In this document: piece after piece, positions 35,301 to 37,230 of the stretch
Numbering within the stretch: position 1 is the stretch's first letter
How the letters are laid out: each line of letters opens with the position of its first letter
Assembly (NCBI GenBank): GCA_036365455.1
Contig: JAWQUS010000023.1
Coordinates: 4,092,001 to 4,156,000, forward strand
From: Macrosoma leucophasiata
Taxonomy: Eukaryota; Arthropoda; Insecta; Lepidoptera; Hedylidae
Reading direction: 5' to 3'
Length of the DNA: 64,000 nt
Translations under genes and position numbers: made by a program
The notes under the pieces: model-generated
What the model was told of the DNA's origin: nothing
Database searches by the model: none
Seen by the model: the letters and a program-made list of their open reading frames with translations, nothing else

Positions 35301-35885
35301 AGCCTAGTGGTAGCAGGCCAGTACTACTACGCTGAGGTCCTGGGTTCGATTCCCGGGTAGGGAGTTATCAGAGATAATGGTGTAAAGTCCTTTATCTCTG
35401 TTTCCATTGGGGTTTTTCCATTTTCTGGATATTTCCCAGTACCTCGAAGTTTGGTAATGTGCCCGGCGATGTCAACAGGCTCGCCACCTGTTACATGGGC
35501 CAAAACGTTACCGGCGAATCGTGGATGTTTGCATGTATGCTTGAATGCATGCATTTACCTCTGTCTGTCCCAGAAATCAGCGATAAACCGAAAACCGGTG
35601 ATAGGCCAAGTCACGACAGTTATTAGAAAAATGTGAAAAAAAATATTTGTCATATGTTGTCTATAGGGGGTAATATATCATGGGTGTCAAAAGGCTGCAG
35701 TCATCACTTAACATCAATGTGAACTGCAAGTTTAATTGCCAACGTCATTACTTAAAAAAAAAACAGTAGTAATGGAACCGTAGGTATATTCAAATCGTCT
35801 TATTTATTTGCAGGAGCTGTATTCGTGGGATCGAGGCAATCAGCTCACGTACCCTGTGCGGTATAACGAACTACCAGGGCCTTAG
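2148..35885 (+). CDS. Colm: Colmedin/gliomedin-type protein (collagen-Ig-Ig-olfactomedin), 3' part of gene
   Basis: Fourteen exons join in phase: 2148-2327, 2557-2733, 3629-3747, 15936-16077, 16861-16931, 18486-18705, 25072-25260, 26019-26116, 26787-26906, 27642-27800, 28781-28858, 29746-29817, 35076-35252, 35814-35885. They give 623 codons plus TAG. Order of domains: about 105 residues of Gly-X-Y collagen repeat, a first I-set Ig domain (Cys in MDCNPKG, Trp in IEWRR, Cys in KYVCLANNG), a second Ig domain (IIECE, LAWEF, YSCVAKN), a Cys-rich linker ([12 protein letters not shown]), then a complete olfactomedin domain with its conserved cysteines in [11 protein letters not shown] and [10 protein letters not shown] and the signature [10 protein letters not shown]. 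Proteins of this architecture (Drosophila Colmedin, nematode UNC-122, vertebrate gliomedin) are cell-surface or secreted adhesion molecules. The start, any membrane anchor and further collagen exons lie outside the window. The symbol follows the fly gene by architecture only. Confidence 0.88.
2557..2733 (+). CDS. Colm: Colmedin exon: collagen end and linker
   Basis: This is 177 bp, phase 1 to 1, acceptor actcag, donor GTGAGT. It encodes [19 protein letters not shown] and further triplets to GAPGRPGLS, then leaves the collagen pattern for a linker with an N-glycosylation sequon (NYT) and IPPSFA that leads into the Ig domain. Confidence 0.9.
2876..3545 (-). mobile_element. RTE-type LINE 3' fragments, rearranged
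   Basis: Blocks 2878-3042 and 3048-3300 both begin with the reverse of the RTE 3' end (gacgcccacagttggacaaa; gacgtttactgctggacaaa) and carry the reversed wording for PPRWTDDL-type residues, so two 3' ends sit in tandem antisense. From 3400 to 3545 the orientation flips: LKMN-CKTK and later residues of the RTE reverse transcriptase read on the plus strand, with stops. No intact ORF remains. Confidence 0.65.
3629..3747 (+). CDS. Colm: Colmedin exon: first half of Ig domain 1
   Basis: This is 119 bp, phase 1 in and phase 0 out. The acceptor is attcacag and the donor GTAATA. It encodes [19 protein letters not shown] and on through [14 protein letters not shown]: the B-strand cysteine and C-strand tryptophan of an I-set fold. 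The matching F-strand cysteine lies 12.2 kb downstream because the intron has filled with retrotransposons. Confidence 0.9.
3805..5220 (+). pseudogene. E0: decayed Jockey/Daphne-like LINE, RT region
   Basis: A reverse transcriptase can be followed through several frames: [20 protein letters not shown] near 3830, a stretch with [13 protein letters not shown] near 4010, then [17 protein letters not shown] at 4200 followed by stops. An open part at 4306-5097 holds [12 protein letters not shown] (motif A), [11 protein letters not shown] (motif B) and SYADDTVL (catalytic YADD). The C terminus ([19 protein letters not shown]) is cut at about 5220 by E1 and resumes at about 13903. It is the oldest element of the nest: frameshifts and stops make it inactive. 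Confidence 0.8.
8300..9058 (+). CDS. E2 ORF1: LINE nucleic-acid-binding/chaperone-type protein
   Basis: This encodes 252 residues from ATG 8300. Reading further upstream needs a non-ATG start at 8192. The first about 80 residues are polar and helical, likely coiled coil ([16 protein letters not shown]). Then comes a fold with FILLGGVPE and [12 protein letters not shown], the pattern of an RRM-like L1 ORF1p/transposase-22-type domain in which (I/V)xGVPE opens strand 1 and RPI.(I/V)xF opens strand 2. The C terminus is basic (RPKKTVKK). Such proteins bind LINE RNA and assist target-primed reverse transcription. There is no CCHC knuckle. Confidence 0.75.
   Translation: MSSISDIAEHQRTAMQALNERMTKFEAHLKASTPGSDLSALSKDYSSFKEHVWTVLSSLQKQLGDISESIDFIEMRHRKKFILLGGVPERAGESVPDEVITVLHDKLGLNNILESSLSVCHRLGRSSEGRTRPILIRFGDVSLKADVWSNKTKLKGSPYILTEFLTRHRQLLLSNARRLLGMTNVWTLDGNIYVKLPDNTRRRLLSEDDLRTLASELGKSLDGPQTTVTIPKNILVKSNVGPTTRPKKTVKK
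9630..12551 (+). CDS. E2 ORF2: APE endonuclease-reverse transcriptase
   Basis: An uninterrupted 973-residue ORF from ATG 9630. The acidic N terminus ([15 protein letters not shown]) matches the start of the E3 ORF2. The endonuclease covers about residues 50-255 ([40 protein letters not shown]). The RT covers about 490-770: [38 protein letters not shown] (motif A), [19 protein letters not shown] (motif B) and LYADDLQLY (motif C). The C terminus ends [20 protein letters not shown] and basic residues. The length is usual for a LINE ORF2 without an RNase H domain. It nicks target DNA and primes reverse transcription of its own RNA. Confidence 0.9.
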   Translation: MSDNDDDEIYFSACESSSSYNSLDNSFLLDVKLSEELQRFENCFNICHINAQSIPQHHSELLNTFSNTCTHAILVSETWLKPELPSAAFSLPNFILIRNDRIGKRAGGVAIYLRSNIPYKILLSSPSTYNSDPEYIFIETSVRGVKAVLGVVYCPPTINYFTVLESVLDSVTSDCRHLVVMGDFNTDLLKNNNRSSRLRSILDSSNLSLLPLSPTHHNIGFDDSWIDLMFTTSSDLVANYGQLAAPGFSKHDLLYMSFKIKPPKSQPVTIKIRNFSAINTEKLNDDACSMDWTVVEQAGTIDEKVKKLNDNIRKIFNTHAPLRTVRIKRPPAPWMTRGVRMAMSRRNRKFCVYRRDRSEANWCAYKVARNRCNQMVRAAKRRYVFDNISNCSPADIWKFLKSLGLSKSQQNLLGPNISINQLNLHFVKNYVLDQQTKLETIQNLTSMPVFHSFSFSPVTCDEVYKILYSIKSKAVGCDEISRVMITLILNCILPFVTHIINFSLQTGTFPLEWRKAHVIPLPKVNNPCLENHFRPISILPFLSKVLEAVVHKQLSNHVFANNLLSPYQSGFRPSHSTSTALLKVTEDVRAAMENSKLTILVLIDFSNAFNAVDYDILITILMHVGASSLVQDWFSAYLHGRQQAVRIDRDLSDWCDLTSGVPQGGILSPLLFSLLINSLSNFLNCSYHLYADDLQLYTQADPDNLNIAISNLNNNLDLISQWSKKFGISVNVSKCQAIILGSSSFINRFDENQLPPLLFNNIVIPFSPFVKNLGLYIDSSFSWNKHITAISQNVTASLRSLYRFKNFLPTSTKILLIQSLVLPIIDYADVCFPDLSQDLLNKLDRILNNCIRFIYGLRKYDHISSFRSKLKWLPIRQRRSVRILCLLFSILNDPSSPDYLKLNFNFLGASHSLNLRSSESLSLQIPSHRTGFMANSFTVSAIKLWNSLPVDIKKSSSRFSFKRKLRDYYLKML
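12611..12643. repeat. (TA)n microsatellite in E2 3' UTR
   Basis: An alternating AT run interrupted by single G residues, followed by further TA-rich sequence to 12700. It lies in the untranslated tail of E2. Confidence 0.9.
13903..14345 (+). pseudogene. E0 3' end, interrupted by an E2-family tail
   Basis: After the E1 tail the reading [11 protein letters not shown] (13920-13965) matches the C-terminal (L)SY..TE.LL motif of Jockey/Daphne LINEs, continuing the E0 ORF. About 13990-14118 is a 5'-truncated E2-family insertion (3' UTR with attaagtccgcctcatgtac, tail (TAAA)n). E0 then resumes, with cccgaaacacaggttttacc and an end at gaaataaacaatttatttat near 14345. Confidence 0.6.
14575..14885 (-). 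repeat. Repeat A copy, degenerate, with a plus-strand scrap
   Basis: From 14582 to 14808 the reverse complement of Repeat A can be followed (gtggcaaacaagtgtgctg, tcaaaatgcagatgcgttgc, tagattaggtaac). Near 14860-14885 a short plus-strand piece (actgtatgcttgtttgtcac) follows. The 230 bp before it, 14346-14574, hold nothing I recognise. Confidence 0.6.
15044..15430 (+). pseudogene. NUMT: joined fragments of mitochondrial 16S, cox1, cox2 and cox3
   Basis: This AT-rich block reads as mitochondrial genes. About 15196-15239 gives [12 protein letters not shown], the unmistakable cox1 block. It runs directly into 15240-15355, [10 protein letters not shown]...[21 protein letters not shown], from cox2. 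Then 15359-15430 gives FYYF.S then FFFISF.WAFFHR-like residues of cox3. The upstream 15044-15190 contains attttaagggataagcttta, which I recall from insect 16S rRNA (less certain). The three cox fragments keep mitochondrial gene order but skip what lies between them. Single-base gains break the frames, so nothing is expressed. Confidence 0.78.
15560..15900 (-). pseudogene. E1-family LINE 3' fragment, antisense
   Basis: This is the reverse complement of the E1 C-terminal coding region and 3' UTR (agttgccaacacgctgccag; ORF remnant 15692-15877 with [16 protein letters not shown]). It ends about 36 bp upstream of the colmedin exon at 15936, so it comes close to the branch-point region of that acceptor. 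Confidence 0.8.
15936..16077 (+). CDS. Colm: Colmedin exon: second half of Ig domain 1
   Basis: This is 142 bp, phase 0 to 1, acceptor tttcctatag, donor GTTAGT. It contains the I-set F-strand signature [11 protein letters not shown]. The last roughly 28 bp of this exon, with its donor, form the first unit of a tandem array running on into the intron. An in-frame TAG (16080-16082) lies just past the donor. Confidence 0.9.
16049..16480 (+). repeat. Minisatellite made of exon end plus splice donor, about 8 units
   Basis: Units of about 50-57 bp follow one another from inside the exon into the intron. Each carries an exon-like part (ccaactgaaccaccgacgtc then gagatacatt) and an intron-like part (gttagttagcctccttgtta then cttc). 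Unit 1 overlaps the last about 28 coding bases and the real donor at 16078. Units 3, 4 and 5 keep a perfect ACATT-GTTAGT junction; units 2, 6, 7 and 8 have changes in it. Confidence 0.88.
16861..16931 (+). CDS. Colm: Colmedin exon: start of Ig domain 2
   Basis: This is 71 bp, phase 1 to 0, acceptor ttgtttacag, donor GTAAAT. It encodes [20 protein letters not shown] followed by ECE, giving the A and B strands and first cysteine of the second Ig domain; NKT is a glycosylation sequon. Confidence 0.87.
16990..17300. repeat. Repeat D, copy 1
   Basis: It shares a long stretch with 36063-36360: accaccggccgcgg..., attaccgatgcaaaacagtc, acgaaactcacaccttgact. The core has CA-rich runs (acacacacatacacta) and no credible coding. 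Two copies in one window show it is dispersed; I cannot classify it. Confidence 0.6.
17380..17690. repeat. Repeat E (17437-17632) inserted in another repeat
   Basis: The inner block is shared, in reverse orientation, with 44750-44990 and 47778-47995 (ggacactccg, tgacgtgtatttacacgtgc, gaagtgtccattctatacgt). The outer sequence (ctgtagagcgttatctcttt on the left, gtcgaccattttgatcaa on the right) recurs without the inner block, inverted, at about 40092-40180. The direct repeat CCTATGTCAC / CCTATGTGAC at the junctions could be a target duplication of about 9-10 bp. Confidence 0.55.
17691..18485. other. Intron without recognised gene
   Basis: Mostly unclassified. About 17960-18060 (gcagaccggagccgatggag and following) resembles the 3' end of an RT coding region. 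About 18150-18400 has repeated gtgacg/tgacaca words typical of a dispersed moth repeat. I see no exon between the donor at 16932 and the acceptor at 18485. Confidence 0.4.
18486..18705 (+). CDS. Colm: Colmedin exon: rest of Ig domain 2
   Basis: This is 220 bp, phase 0 to 1, acceptor acttcag, donor GTAAGT. It carries the C-strand tryptophan (LAWEFDG), the [21 protein letters not shown]-strand region with the second cysteine, and a G strand (VKGHIRLM). Confidence 0.92.
18860..18992 (+). repeat. LINE 3' UTR fragment ending in (ATT)n
   Basis: The sequence ggttgcctggaagaaatcgc then tcttctagcgataaggccgc, ending ggtgtgcaataaagta and (ATT)n, is, from memory, the 3' terminus of an abundant lepidopteran LINE. 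Its ATT tail (about 18970-18990) is the point at which the R4/Dong-like element was inserted. Confidence 0.55.
18990..23106 (-). mobile_element. E4: R4/Dong-like LINE in a (TAA)n target, antisense
   Basis: Read on the minus strand, the element starts after a TAA run at about 23105-23117, has an AT-rich 5' region (22793-23105), a GC-rich coding part and an AT-rich 3' UTR (18995-19179), and ends at another TAA run (about 18970-18992). R4/Dong elements use TAA repeats as targets and carry a restriction-like endonuclease, as here. It lies antisense in the colmedin intron. Confidence 0.72.
19180..22792 (-). pseudogene. E4 ORF: RT with restriction-like endonuclease, one frameshift
   Basis: The N-terminal ORF runs 22792 to 20504. 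It has a Pro/Ser/Ala-rich start, then RT motifs [37 protein letters not shown] (motif A), [18 protein letters not shown] (motif B) and [11 protein letters not shown] (catalytic YMDD). A second ORF (20541 to 19180) overlaps in another frame and continues with [13 protein letters not shown], a knuckle [18 protein letters not shown] (C-x2-C-x8-H-x4-C) and a PD-type nuclease (KPDIVVID...[11 protein letters not shown]). One base gained or lost around 20515-20540 would explain the break; otherwise all motifs are whole, so the copy is recent but inactive as it stands. Confidence 0.85.
23107..23905. repeat. GC-rich block between TTA runs, with a hairpin
   Basis: The block lies between TTA runs at about 23107-23118 and 23883-23903 and is more GC-rich than its flanks. 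It has no convincing ORF. A stem lies at 23641-23699: TGCAGAAATTTAGA (23650-23663) pairs exactly with TCTAAATTTCTGCA (23677-23690), extended outward by TATGGC/GCCATA. Because R4/Dong elements target TAA runs, this could be a deleted or 5'-end relative of such an element; that is inference. Confidence 0.4.
23908..24330 (+). repeat. Repeat A copy, split by an RTE fragment
   Basis: It starts actggtggtagaactccagt and resumes after 24128 to the usual end (catgcttgtttgccactt, decayed). It is interrupted at 23970-24127 by an antisense RTE 3' end. Confidence 0.8.
23970..24127 (-). mobile_element. RTE LINE 3' end, 158 bp, 10-bp TSD
   Basis: TACCTAATAT occurs at 23960-23969 and 24128-24137, directly flanking the insert. 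The insert begins with catcatcat (the reversed (ATG)n tail of RTE) and gacgtccactgctgaacata, and it ends inside the reversed sequence for the PPARWTDDL region. It is a strongly 5'-truncated insertion. Confidence 0.85.
24381..24712 (-). repeat. Repeat B copy with RTE-like 3' end and a 64-bp palindrome
   Basis: On the minus strand this reads cactagtgcag..., ccgaac..., cgatcaccaatccgcctgcc and ends with the RTE-type gcaatggatgtctttcggct then tgatgatga. At 24453-24516 TATGGCATATTCTCCCC and following bases pair with their exact complement: 24-bp outer arms (24453-24476 with 24493-24516) plus an inner CACAAC/GTTGTG pair. Confidence 0.65.
24785..25010 (+). mobile_element. Second copy of the tRNA-Tyr-like retroposon
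   Basis: It is nearly identical in layout to 1123-1328: gctaccataaagcaatgcaa, a tRNA-like block at 24846-24919, then gtcaaatttttctttccatt and tail gcgaaataatataaaa. It lies about 60 bp upstream of the colmedin linker exon. No clear target duplication was found. Confidence 0.65.
24846..24919 (+). tRNA. tRNA-Tyr-like pseudogene, second copy
   Basis: ACTTCAG (24846-24852) pairs perfectly with CTGAAGT (24913-24919). D stem GCTC/GAGC and T arm GCGAG-TTCGAGT-CTCGC are intact and contain good Pol III A- and B-box sequences. The anticodon arm (gctggactagattcccagt) lacks GTA and has an oversized loop, so it is not a decoding tRNA. It is better preserved than the copy at 1180. Confidence 0.6.
25072..25260 (+). 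CDS. Colm: Colmedin exon: Cys-rich linker between Ig and olfactomedin
   Basis: This is 189 bp, phase 1 to 1, donor GTAAGT. The linker holds [14 protein letters not shown] and an NST sequon. The acceptor choice is the weakest in the gene. A start at 25072 (acctgccctag) keeps phase and has a pyrimidine run. One at 25054 also keeps phase but has a poor tract. One at 25078 would create TGA at the junction. Confidence 0.72.
25553..25996 (-). repeat. Repeat A copy, split by a hAT MITE
   Basis: It reads ggtggcaaacgagcatgcag to accgccagt on the plus strand, i.e. antisense Repeat A, complete apart from the insertion at 25717-25900. It lies just upstream of the olfactomedin exon at 26019. Confidence 0.85.
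25717..25900. mobile_element. 184-bp hAT-type MITE with 8-bp TSD
   Basis: ATCTAACC flanks it exactly on both sides (25709-25716 and 25901-25908). The ends are inverted repeats: CAGTGATTCCCAAAGTGG, and the reverse complement of the right end CAGAGGTTCCCAAACT. CAGxGxTTCCCAAA ends with an 8-bp TSD are typical of hAT MITEs. There is no coding capacity. Confidence 0.9.
26019..26116 (+). CDS. Colm: Colmedin exon: start of olfactomedin domain
   Basis: This is 98 bp, phase 1 to 0, acceptor ctttccag, donor [19 protein letters not shown] and GAWLRDSNS match the first strand of olfactomedin domains, including the N-terminal cysteine of the domain disulfide. Confidence 0.92.
26195..26472. other. Unclassified intron sequence, perhaps a retroelement scrap
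   Basis: Contains acccgacgtttcgatcgctt and tagtcacgggcagact, words I associate with Penelope-like repeats of moths. No ORF. The identification is weak. Confidence 0.25.
26473..26755 (+). repeat. Repeat B copy
   Basis: Runs from cactagtgaaataattcttc through gtgcagacagtcaaccgaac and aatggcgatcaaactattcc to an RTE-like end (gaaggctttgtccattgtcc, then gtgtgatgattt). It lies just upstream of the exon at 26787. Confidence 0.65.
26787..26906 (+). CDS. Colm: Colmedin exon: olfactomedin
   Basis: This is 120 bp, phase 0 to 0, acceptor ttttag, donor [25 protein letters not shown] then [12 protein letters not shown] is a typical early blade of the olfactomedin propeller. A second AG three bases on would drop one lysine. 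Confidence 0.85.
27041..27560 (-). repeat. Repeat A copy, split by a tRNA-derived SINE
   Basis: It starts with a T run and ggaggtggcaaataggcatg, is interrupted at about 27089-27297, and continues from attgatgttaaatgatgact to actccaccaccagt at 27560. The olfactomedin exon begins 82 bp further on. Confidence 0.8.
27089..27297 (-). mobile_element. S2: tRNA-derived SINE, antisense
   Basis: On the minus strand a tRNA-like head (ccggttagtccagcggtgtg, then a degraded B box) is followed by tctacagatttttgtttcgg and gtgtaagcgtataaaaaaag. A better-preserved copy at 46236-46425 has the box GGTTCGATTCCC. Confidence 0.65.
27642..27800 (+). CDS. Colm: Colmedin exon: olfactomedin core
   Basis: This is 159 bp, phase 0 to 0, donor [20 protein letters not shown] then IIRYDL is the classic olfactomedin GTG(H/V)VVYNGSFYY-like motif. 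The acceptor (acatttaaag) has a weak pyrimidine tract but keeps the frame. Confidence 0.9.
27880..28370 (-). pseudogene. E1-family LINE 3' fragment, antisense
   Basis: The reverse complement of the E1 3' UTR (tggccacctgatggaaaggg) and C-terminal coding region. Remnants 27970-28344 read [14 protein letters not shown] and 27989-28234 read [19 protein letters not shown] in two frames. It is 5'-truncated and frame-shifted. Confidence 0.82.
28371..28675. other. Intron stretch without recognised feature
   Basis: No exon-like or repeat sequence recognised between the LINE fragment and the Repeat B end; small ORFs here show no family features. Confidence 0.4.
28676..28768 (+). repeat. Repeat B 3' end
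   Basis: Carries gcgcgattatggcatatccc, then ggggaggctttggtccagca and gtggacatc with tatatgatgattt, i.e. the RTE-like terminus of Repeat B. It ends 12 bp before the exon at 28781 and so supplies part of that acceptor's upstream region. Confidence 0.6.
28781..28858 (+). CDS. Colm: Colmedin exon: olfactomedin calcium-site motif
   Basis: This is 78 bp, phase 0 to 0, acceptor ttgttttcag, donor [24 protein letters not shown] is the family's most conserved block (VDLAVDENGLWVIY in relatives), contributing acidic residues near the calcium site of the propeller. Confidence 0.93.
28970..29130 (+). pseudogene. RTE-like LINE C-terminal fragment
   Basis: The sequence reads [19 protein letters not shown] then VAKDRDR, and after a stop GRLLPISG, matching the RWRDDL...W..A.DR..W...GEAF.QQW terminus of RTE-type ORFs. 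Too short and broken to be active. Confidence 0.6.
29340..29580 (-). mobile_element. S1: tRNA-derived SINE, diverged antisense copy
   Basis: On the minus strand: ctgcctcatctcgcggtcta, a box close to GGTTCGATCCCCGG, then ggaattttctcattttctgg and the S1 tail. It is more diverged than the S1 copies at 35291 and 40476. Confidence 0.6.
29746..29817 (+). CDS. Colm: Colmedin exon: olfactomedin
   Basis: This is 72 bp, phase 0 to 0, acceptor tttttgcag, donor GTAAGT. It encodes [20 protein letters not shown], matching the L-DP...W-T/ISL stretch of olfactomedin domains. Confidence 0.9.
29897..29992. repeat. Repeat A fragment folded into an inverted repeat
   Basis: AGGTCTCAAGGGTGGTAACG then CA is followed, after two bases, by its near complement TGCATTGCTACCCCTGAGAC then CT. 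Plus- and minus-strand parts of Repeat A are thus joined head to head. The E3 tail begins immediately after. Confidence 0.6.
29993..33480 (-). mobile_element. E3: E2-family LINE, antisense, 5'-truncated before ORF1
   Basis: On the minus strand it has part of the ORF1-ORF2 spacer (about 33253-33480, with a tcaaccggcggga box shared with E2 at about 9511-9525), an intact ORF2, a 3' UTR (cattaagtccgccatttgtt) and a (TAAA)n tail at 29993-30012. ORF1 is missing. It sits antisense to the colmedin gene in its 5.3-kb intron. Confidence 0.85.
30295..33252 (-). CDS. E3 ORF2: APE endonuclease-reverse transcriptase, intact
   Basis: 985 residues without a stop. The N terminus [16 protein letters not shown] parallels the E2 ORF2 start. 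Endonuclease: [81 protein letters not shown] (motif A), [19 protein letters not shown] (motif B) and [11 protein letters not shown] (motif C). The end is [14 protein letters not shown] plus a basic, His-rich tail. It is clearly related to but different from E2 ORF2, so two lineages of one family are present. An open frame without its ORF1 could still supply enzyme to other copies. Confidence 0.9.
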   Translation of the reverse strand: MSVNDDSDSFYSACELSISDSSIDDSFHDSETLGNVLSNVLDKITSSFNICHLNAQSVPSHYSDLLETFSSCLTVDAILISESWFKPSLHNTLFSLPGYVLLRNDRTGKGGGGVAIYLRSSIPHTVLSSSPSMYSASAEYLFLEILVNHVKVLLGVVYCPPGTNYFSDLELVLDSHCSDYTHHIIMGDFNTNLLADTPNSFKLQNIFKSVNLSILPSGPTHRNLNTSDSWLDLIVTSSLSRVIEHGHIPAPGFSHHDRLYLAYKLKRPKPRPEIVWLRNFSKINSDSLEADAACLDLSTVYAAASVDEKISNFNSQILKLYDVHAPMRAVKLKRPPAPWITKGVRMAMTRRDRAFRVFKRDRSDENWVLYKSVRNRCNQVVRAAKRSYFSDKISDSSPSEIWKFLNSLGFGKATRSLDTVPFSPNALNSHFSHVLPLSSSLKTLTLSEISLMTRPSTETFSFSLISSDETLKVIKSIKSNAVGSDDVSRMMIMPILQFIVPTLTHIINSSLTTGVFPLIWQKAYISPIPKVHNPCELKEYRPISILPFLSKILEAVVHKQVSSFVHCNSLISSYQSGFRPSHSTTTALLKVTEDIRSGMEDKMVTILVLIDFSNAFNMVDHDILLAVLDHLHFSSETVKWISSYLSNRQQAVRVNGILSNWCHLRAGVPQGGILSPLLFSIFINILSAFLDCSYHFYADDLQLYSQSNVENINNAIGRINFNLDRISTWSHKYGIQVNPTKCQAIIIGSSRQLEKLDMSSITPVKYENQLITFSSAVKDLGLHVDATLSWRVHVSEVSRAVYAALHSLNRLRNFLPIEIKIRLVQALILPIIDYADVCYVDLKEIFLDKLDRLINNTIRFIFCLRKFDHVSYYRSKLNWLPIRQRRQTRLLTQLYSILSDPTTPSYLKCKFQYLSDSHSLQLRSNNSNVLSIPFHRTSFVSSSFLLQATRLWNALPEEIRRLTTKIAFKKGVKAHYASHASHSHH
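33500..33865 (-). repeat. Repeat C, copy 1
   Basis: Minus-strand sequence tcgagtaaagcgatggcatc, ttaccagaacatttacaatt, gtgttttcgcactgttattc, actatacacgggcactgtag recurs at 38385-38765 and 39452-40090. The words are conserved better than random drift would give, but only short ORFs are present. Confidence 0.65.
34015..34322. repeat. Repeat A pieces in both orientations
   Basis: 34015-34065 and 34125-34172 read antisense (ttattacagagcaatacatt; aacactatcatttggcggca). 34173-34322 reads sense (gcaacgcatctgcattttga to gctgcatgcttgtttgccac). The copy is rearranged. Confidence 0.6.
34338..34775. mobile_element. Foldback (palindromic) MITE, about 440 bp
   Basis: Two long arms face each other around a GC-rich loop (34521-34572). 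Inner arms: 34426-34519 (gggccctaactcagtcacag to acatgcgcatcaacg) with 34573-34664. Outer arms: cacggtattgagggt near 34349 with accctgaataccgtg near 34752. No ORF. The structure is that of a foldback or palindromic MITE. Confidence 0.75.
35076..35252 (+). CDS. Colm: Colmedin exon: olfactomedin with second conserved Cys
   Basis: This is 177 bp, phase 0 to 0, acceptor gttccag. [20 protein letters not shown] contains the second disulfide cysteine, and [19 protein letters not shown] matches the family's penultimate strands. The donor is GTCATT, a weak 5' splice site. The preceding intron (5.3 kb) was expanded by an antisense LINE. Confidence 0.88.
35291..35575 (+). mobile_element. S1: tRNA-derived SINE, sense
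   Basis: The tRNA-like head tgcctcggtagcctagtggt (A box) with ctgggttcgattcccgggta (B box) is followed by a body (agataatggtgtaaagtcct, ccattttctggatatttccc, gttacatgggccaaaacgtt). It lies 39 bp after the colmedin exon ending at 35252. Confidence 0.8.
35690..35750 (+). repeat. Repeat A 3' fragment
   Basis: ggctgcagtcatcacttaac then atcaatgtgaactgcaag, the 3' part of Repeat A, 65 bp before the last colmedin exon. Confidence 0.7.
35814..35885 (+). CDS. Colm: Colmedin last exon and stop
   Basis: This is 72 bp, acceptor tatttatttgcag. [20 protein letters not shown] then PGP and TAG (35883-35885). ELYSWD(R/N)G.Q..YPV is the conserved C terminus of olfactomedin domains, so the domain ends within a few residues of the protein end. 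Confidence 0.93.
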   Translation, partial: ELYSWDRGNQLTYPVRYNELPGP

Positions 35886-36062
35886 CTTGTTCTGTCTCGA
35901 AAAAGACAAAAAGAATGGAGAAAAAAGCTTTTTATACTTGTTATTAATAATTATAATTTTAACGGAACAAACGTGTATCATTTTTATACAGGACATAAGA
36001 AGACCGCTTCTGAAAAAAAAACTGGTTATAGTACTCATTCATGATTCCATAGAGCAATACGG
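35886..36062 (+). other. Colmedin 3' UTR region
   Basis: Sequence after the stop codon is A-rich (ggagaaaaaagctttttata, ttattaataattataatttt). I found no AATAAA or ATTAAA before the Repeat D boundary at 36063, so the polyadenylation site is either unusual or further on. Confidence 0.45.
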
Positions 36063-36360
36063 GCCACCGGCCGCGCTGGACTGGAGGAGAGTAGCCATAG
36101 CGTTTATTACCGACGCAAAACAGTCTGTCATTTTTTGCGGGGGGTAATGCGTGCGACACACACGCACATTACAAAAATCGTCTATTACTACGAAACTCAC
36201 ACCTTGACTTTAACAAAATACAGAAACAATTTCACGCACACATTTAGACATCTAGGCGACAGGTATAGGCCCATATGGGCTTGTACTTTGACAGAGGGGA
36301 AAGCCTGCATATGGCTACTCCCCTCCGATGGTGCTCTATGTTCTAGACACAAAGTAAAAA
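36063..36360. repeat. Repeat D, copy 2
   Basis: Collinear with 16990-17300: ccaccggccgcgctggactg, ttattaccgacgcaaaacag, acgaaactcacaccttgact, atggctactcccctcc. Confidence 0.6.
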
Positions 36361-37230
36361 AATATTTTTAAATTTTCAAAATTTACTTTTGATTTTTGCC
36401 ACAATCATGTTTTGGCCCCGGAAGCGGTCTTCTGACACCCGGTATAACTATTTCAATGCGATGCCGTCCTTGATCATCTTATTCATAGAAAATAGAGCAG
36501 ATAAGGAACACGGCCCTTGTTTTGAAAAACTGTCTATCAAAATATCTTAAATAGGCGCTACAAAAGTACAGGATTAATTTTAATAACATTTCCATTATAT
36601 ATGAATGTATATATGGCACTCAACACGTTTTTTCAGTTTCTACATGACGTTATAGGTTAGGATCCCAATGCAGAATCATTTCGTAGACTCTGAAAGATCA
36701 CGGCTGCCGTTGCGCAATTGGCCGCCCCTTCGTATTTTCTCTCCGCCCCGATAACTTTTTTTTCCATGATGTAGGTGCATGTGATAATTATATAAGTATT
36801 AAATTATAGCTATTTTTTTCTCATTAGGTATTATGATATACGGGAGTCAAATTAAATCGGCCGCAAATATGAGATGCTGGCTGTTAAAGATAAAATAATT
36901 TAATTAAAAATACTTGCGGCCATTTTTTGATAGGCAACCTAGTGAATATATATTCTCTAGATTATAAATATGCGTAAAAATAAAGTTTGCAGCATATCTG
37001 GATGAACGAAATGATTCTGCAGTGACAGTGGGATCCTATCTAATCTAATAAATTTTGAAGCCAGCAACACGCTAGCGCTATTGTGGCAGATGCTAGAAAC
37101 TTTATTTGTAGCGGTACGCTGGACACTTTTTAAGTTCTCGTACATAATTATCATTCCTTAGCTCCATTCCTAGGTAAGGTACTTTTTTTATCTCTGCTTT
37201 TTAATTATATTTTGGAATCCAAAAATCCAA
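36361..37230. other. Intergenic, partly repetitive, no gene
   Basis: The words aggatcccaatgcagaatca (about 36660) and the inverted tgattctgcagtgacagtgg (about 37011) form a loose inverted pair about 350 bp apart. gcggccgcaaat/acttgcggcc near 36858-36921 is a second. Otherwise AT-rich without a recognised element. Confidence 0.35.
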
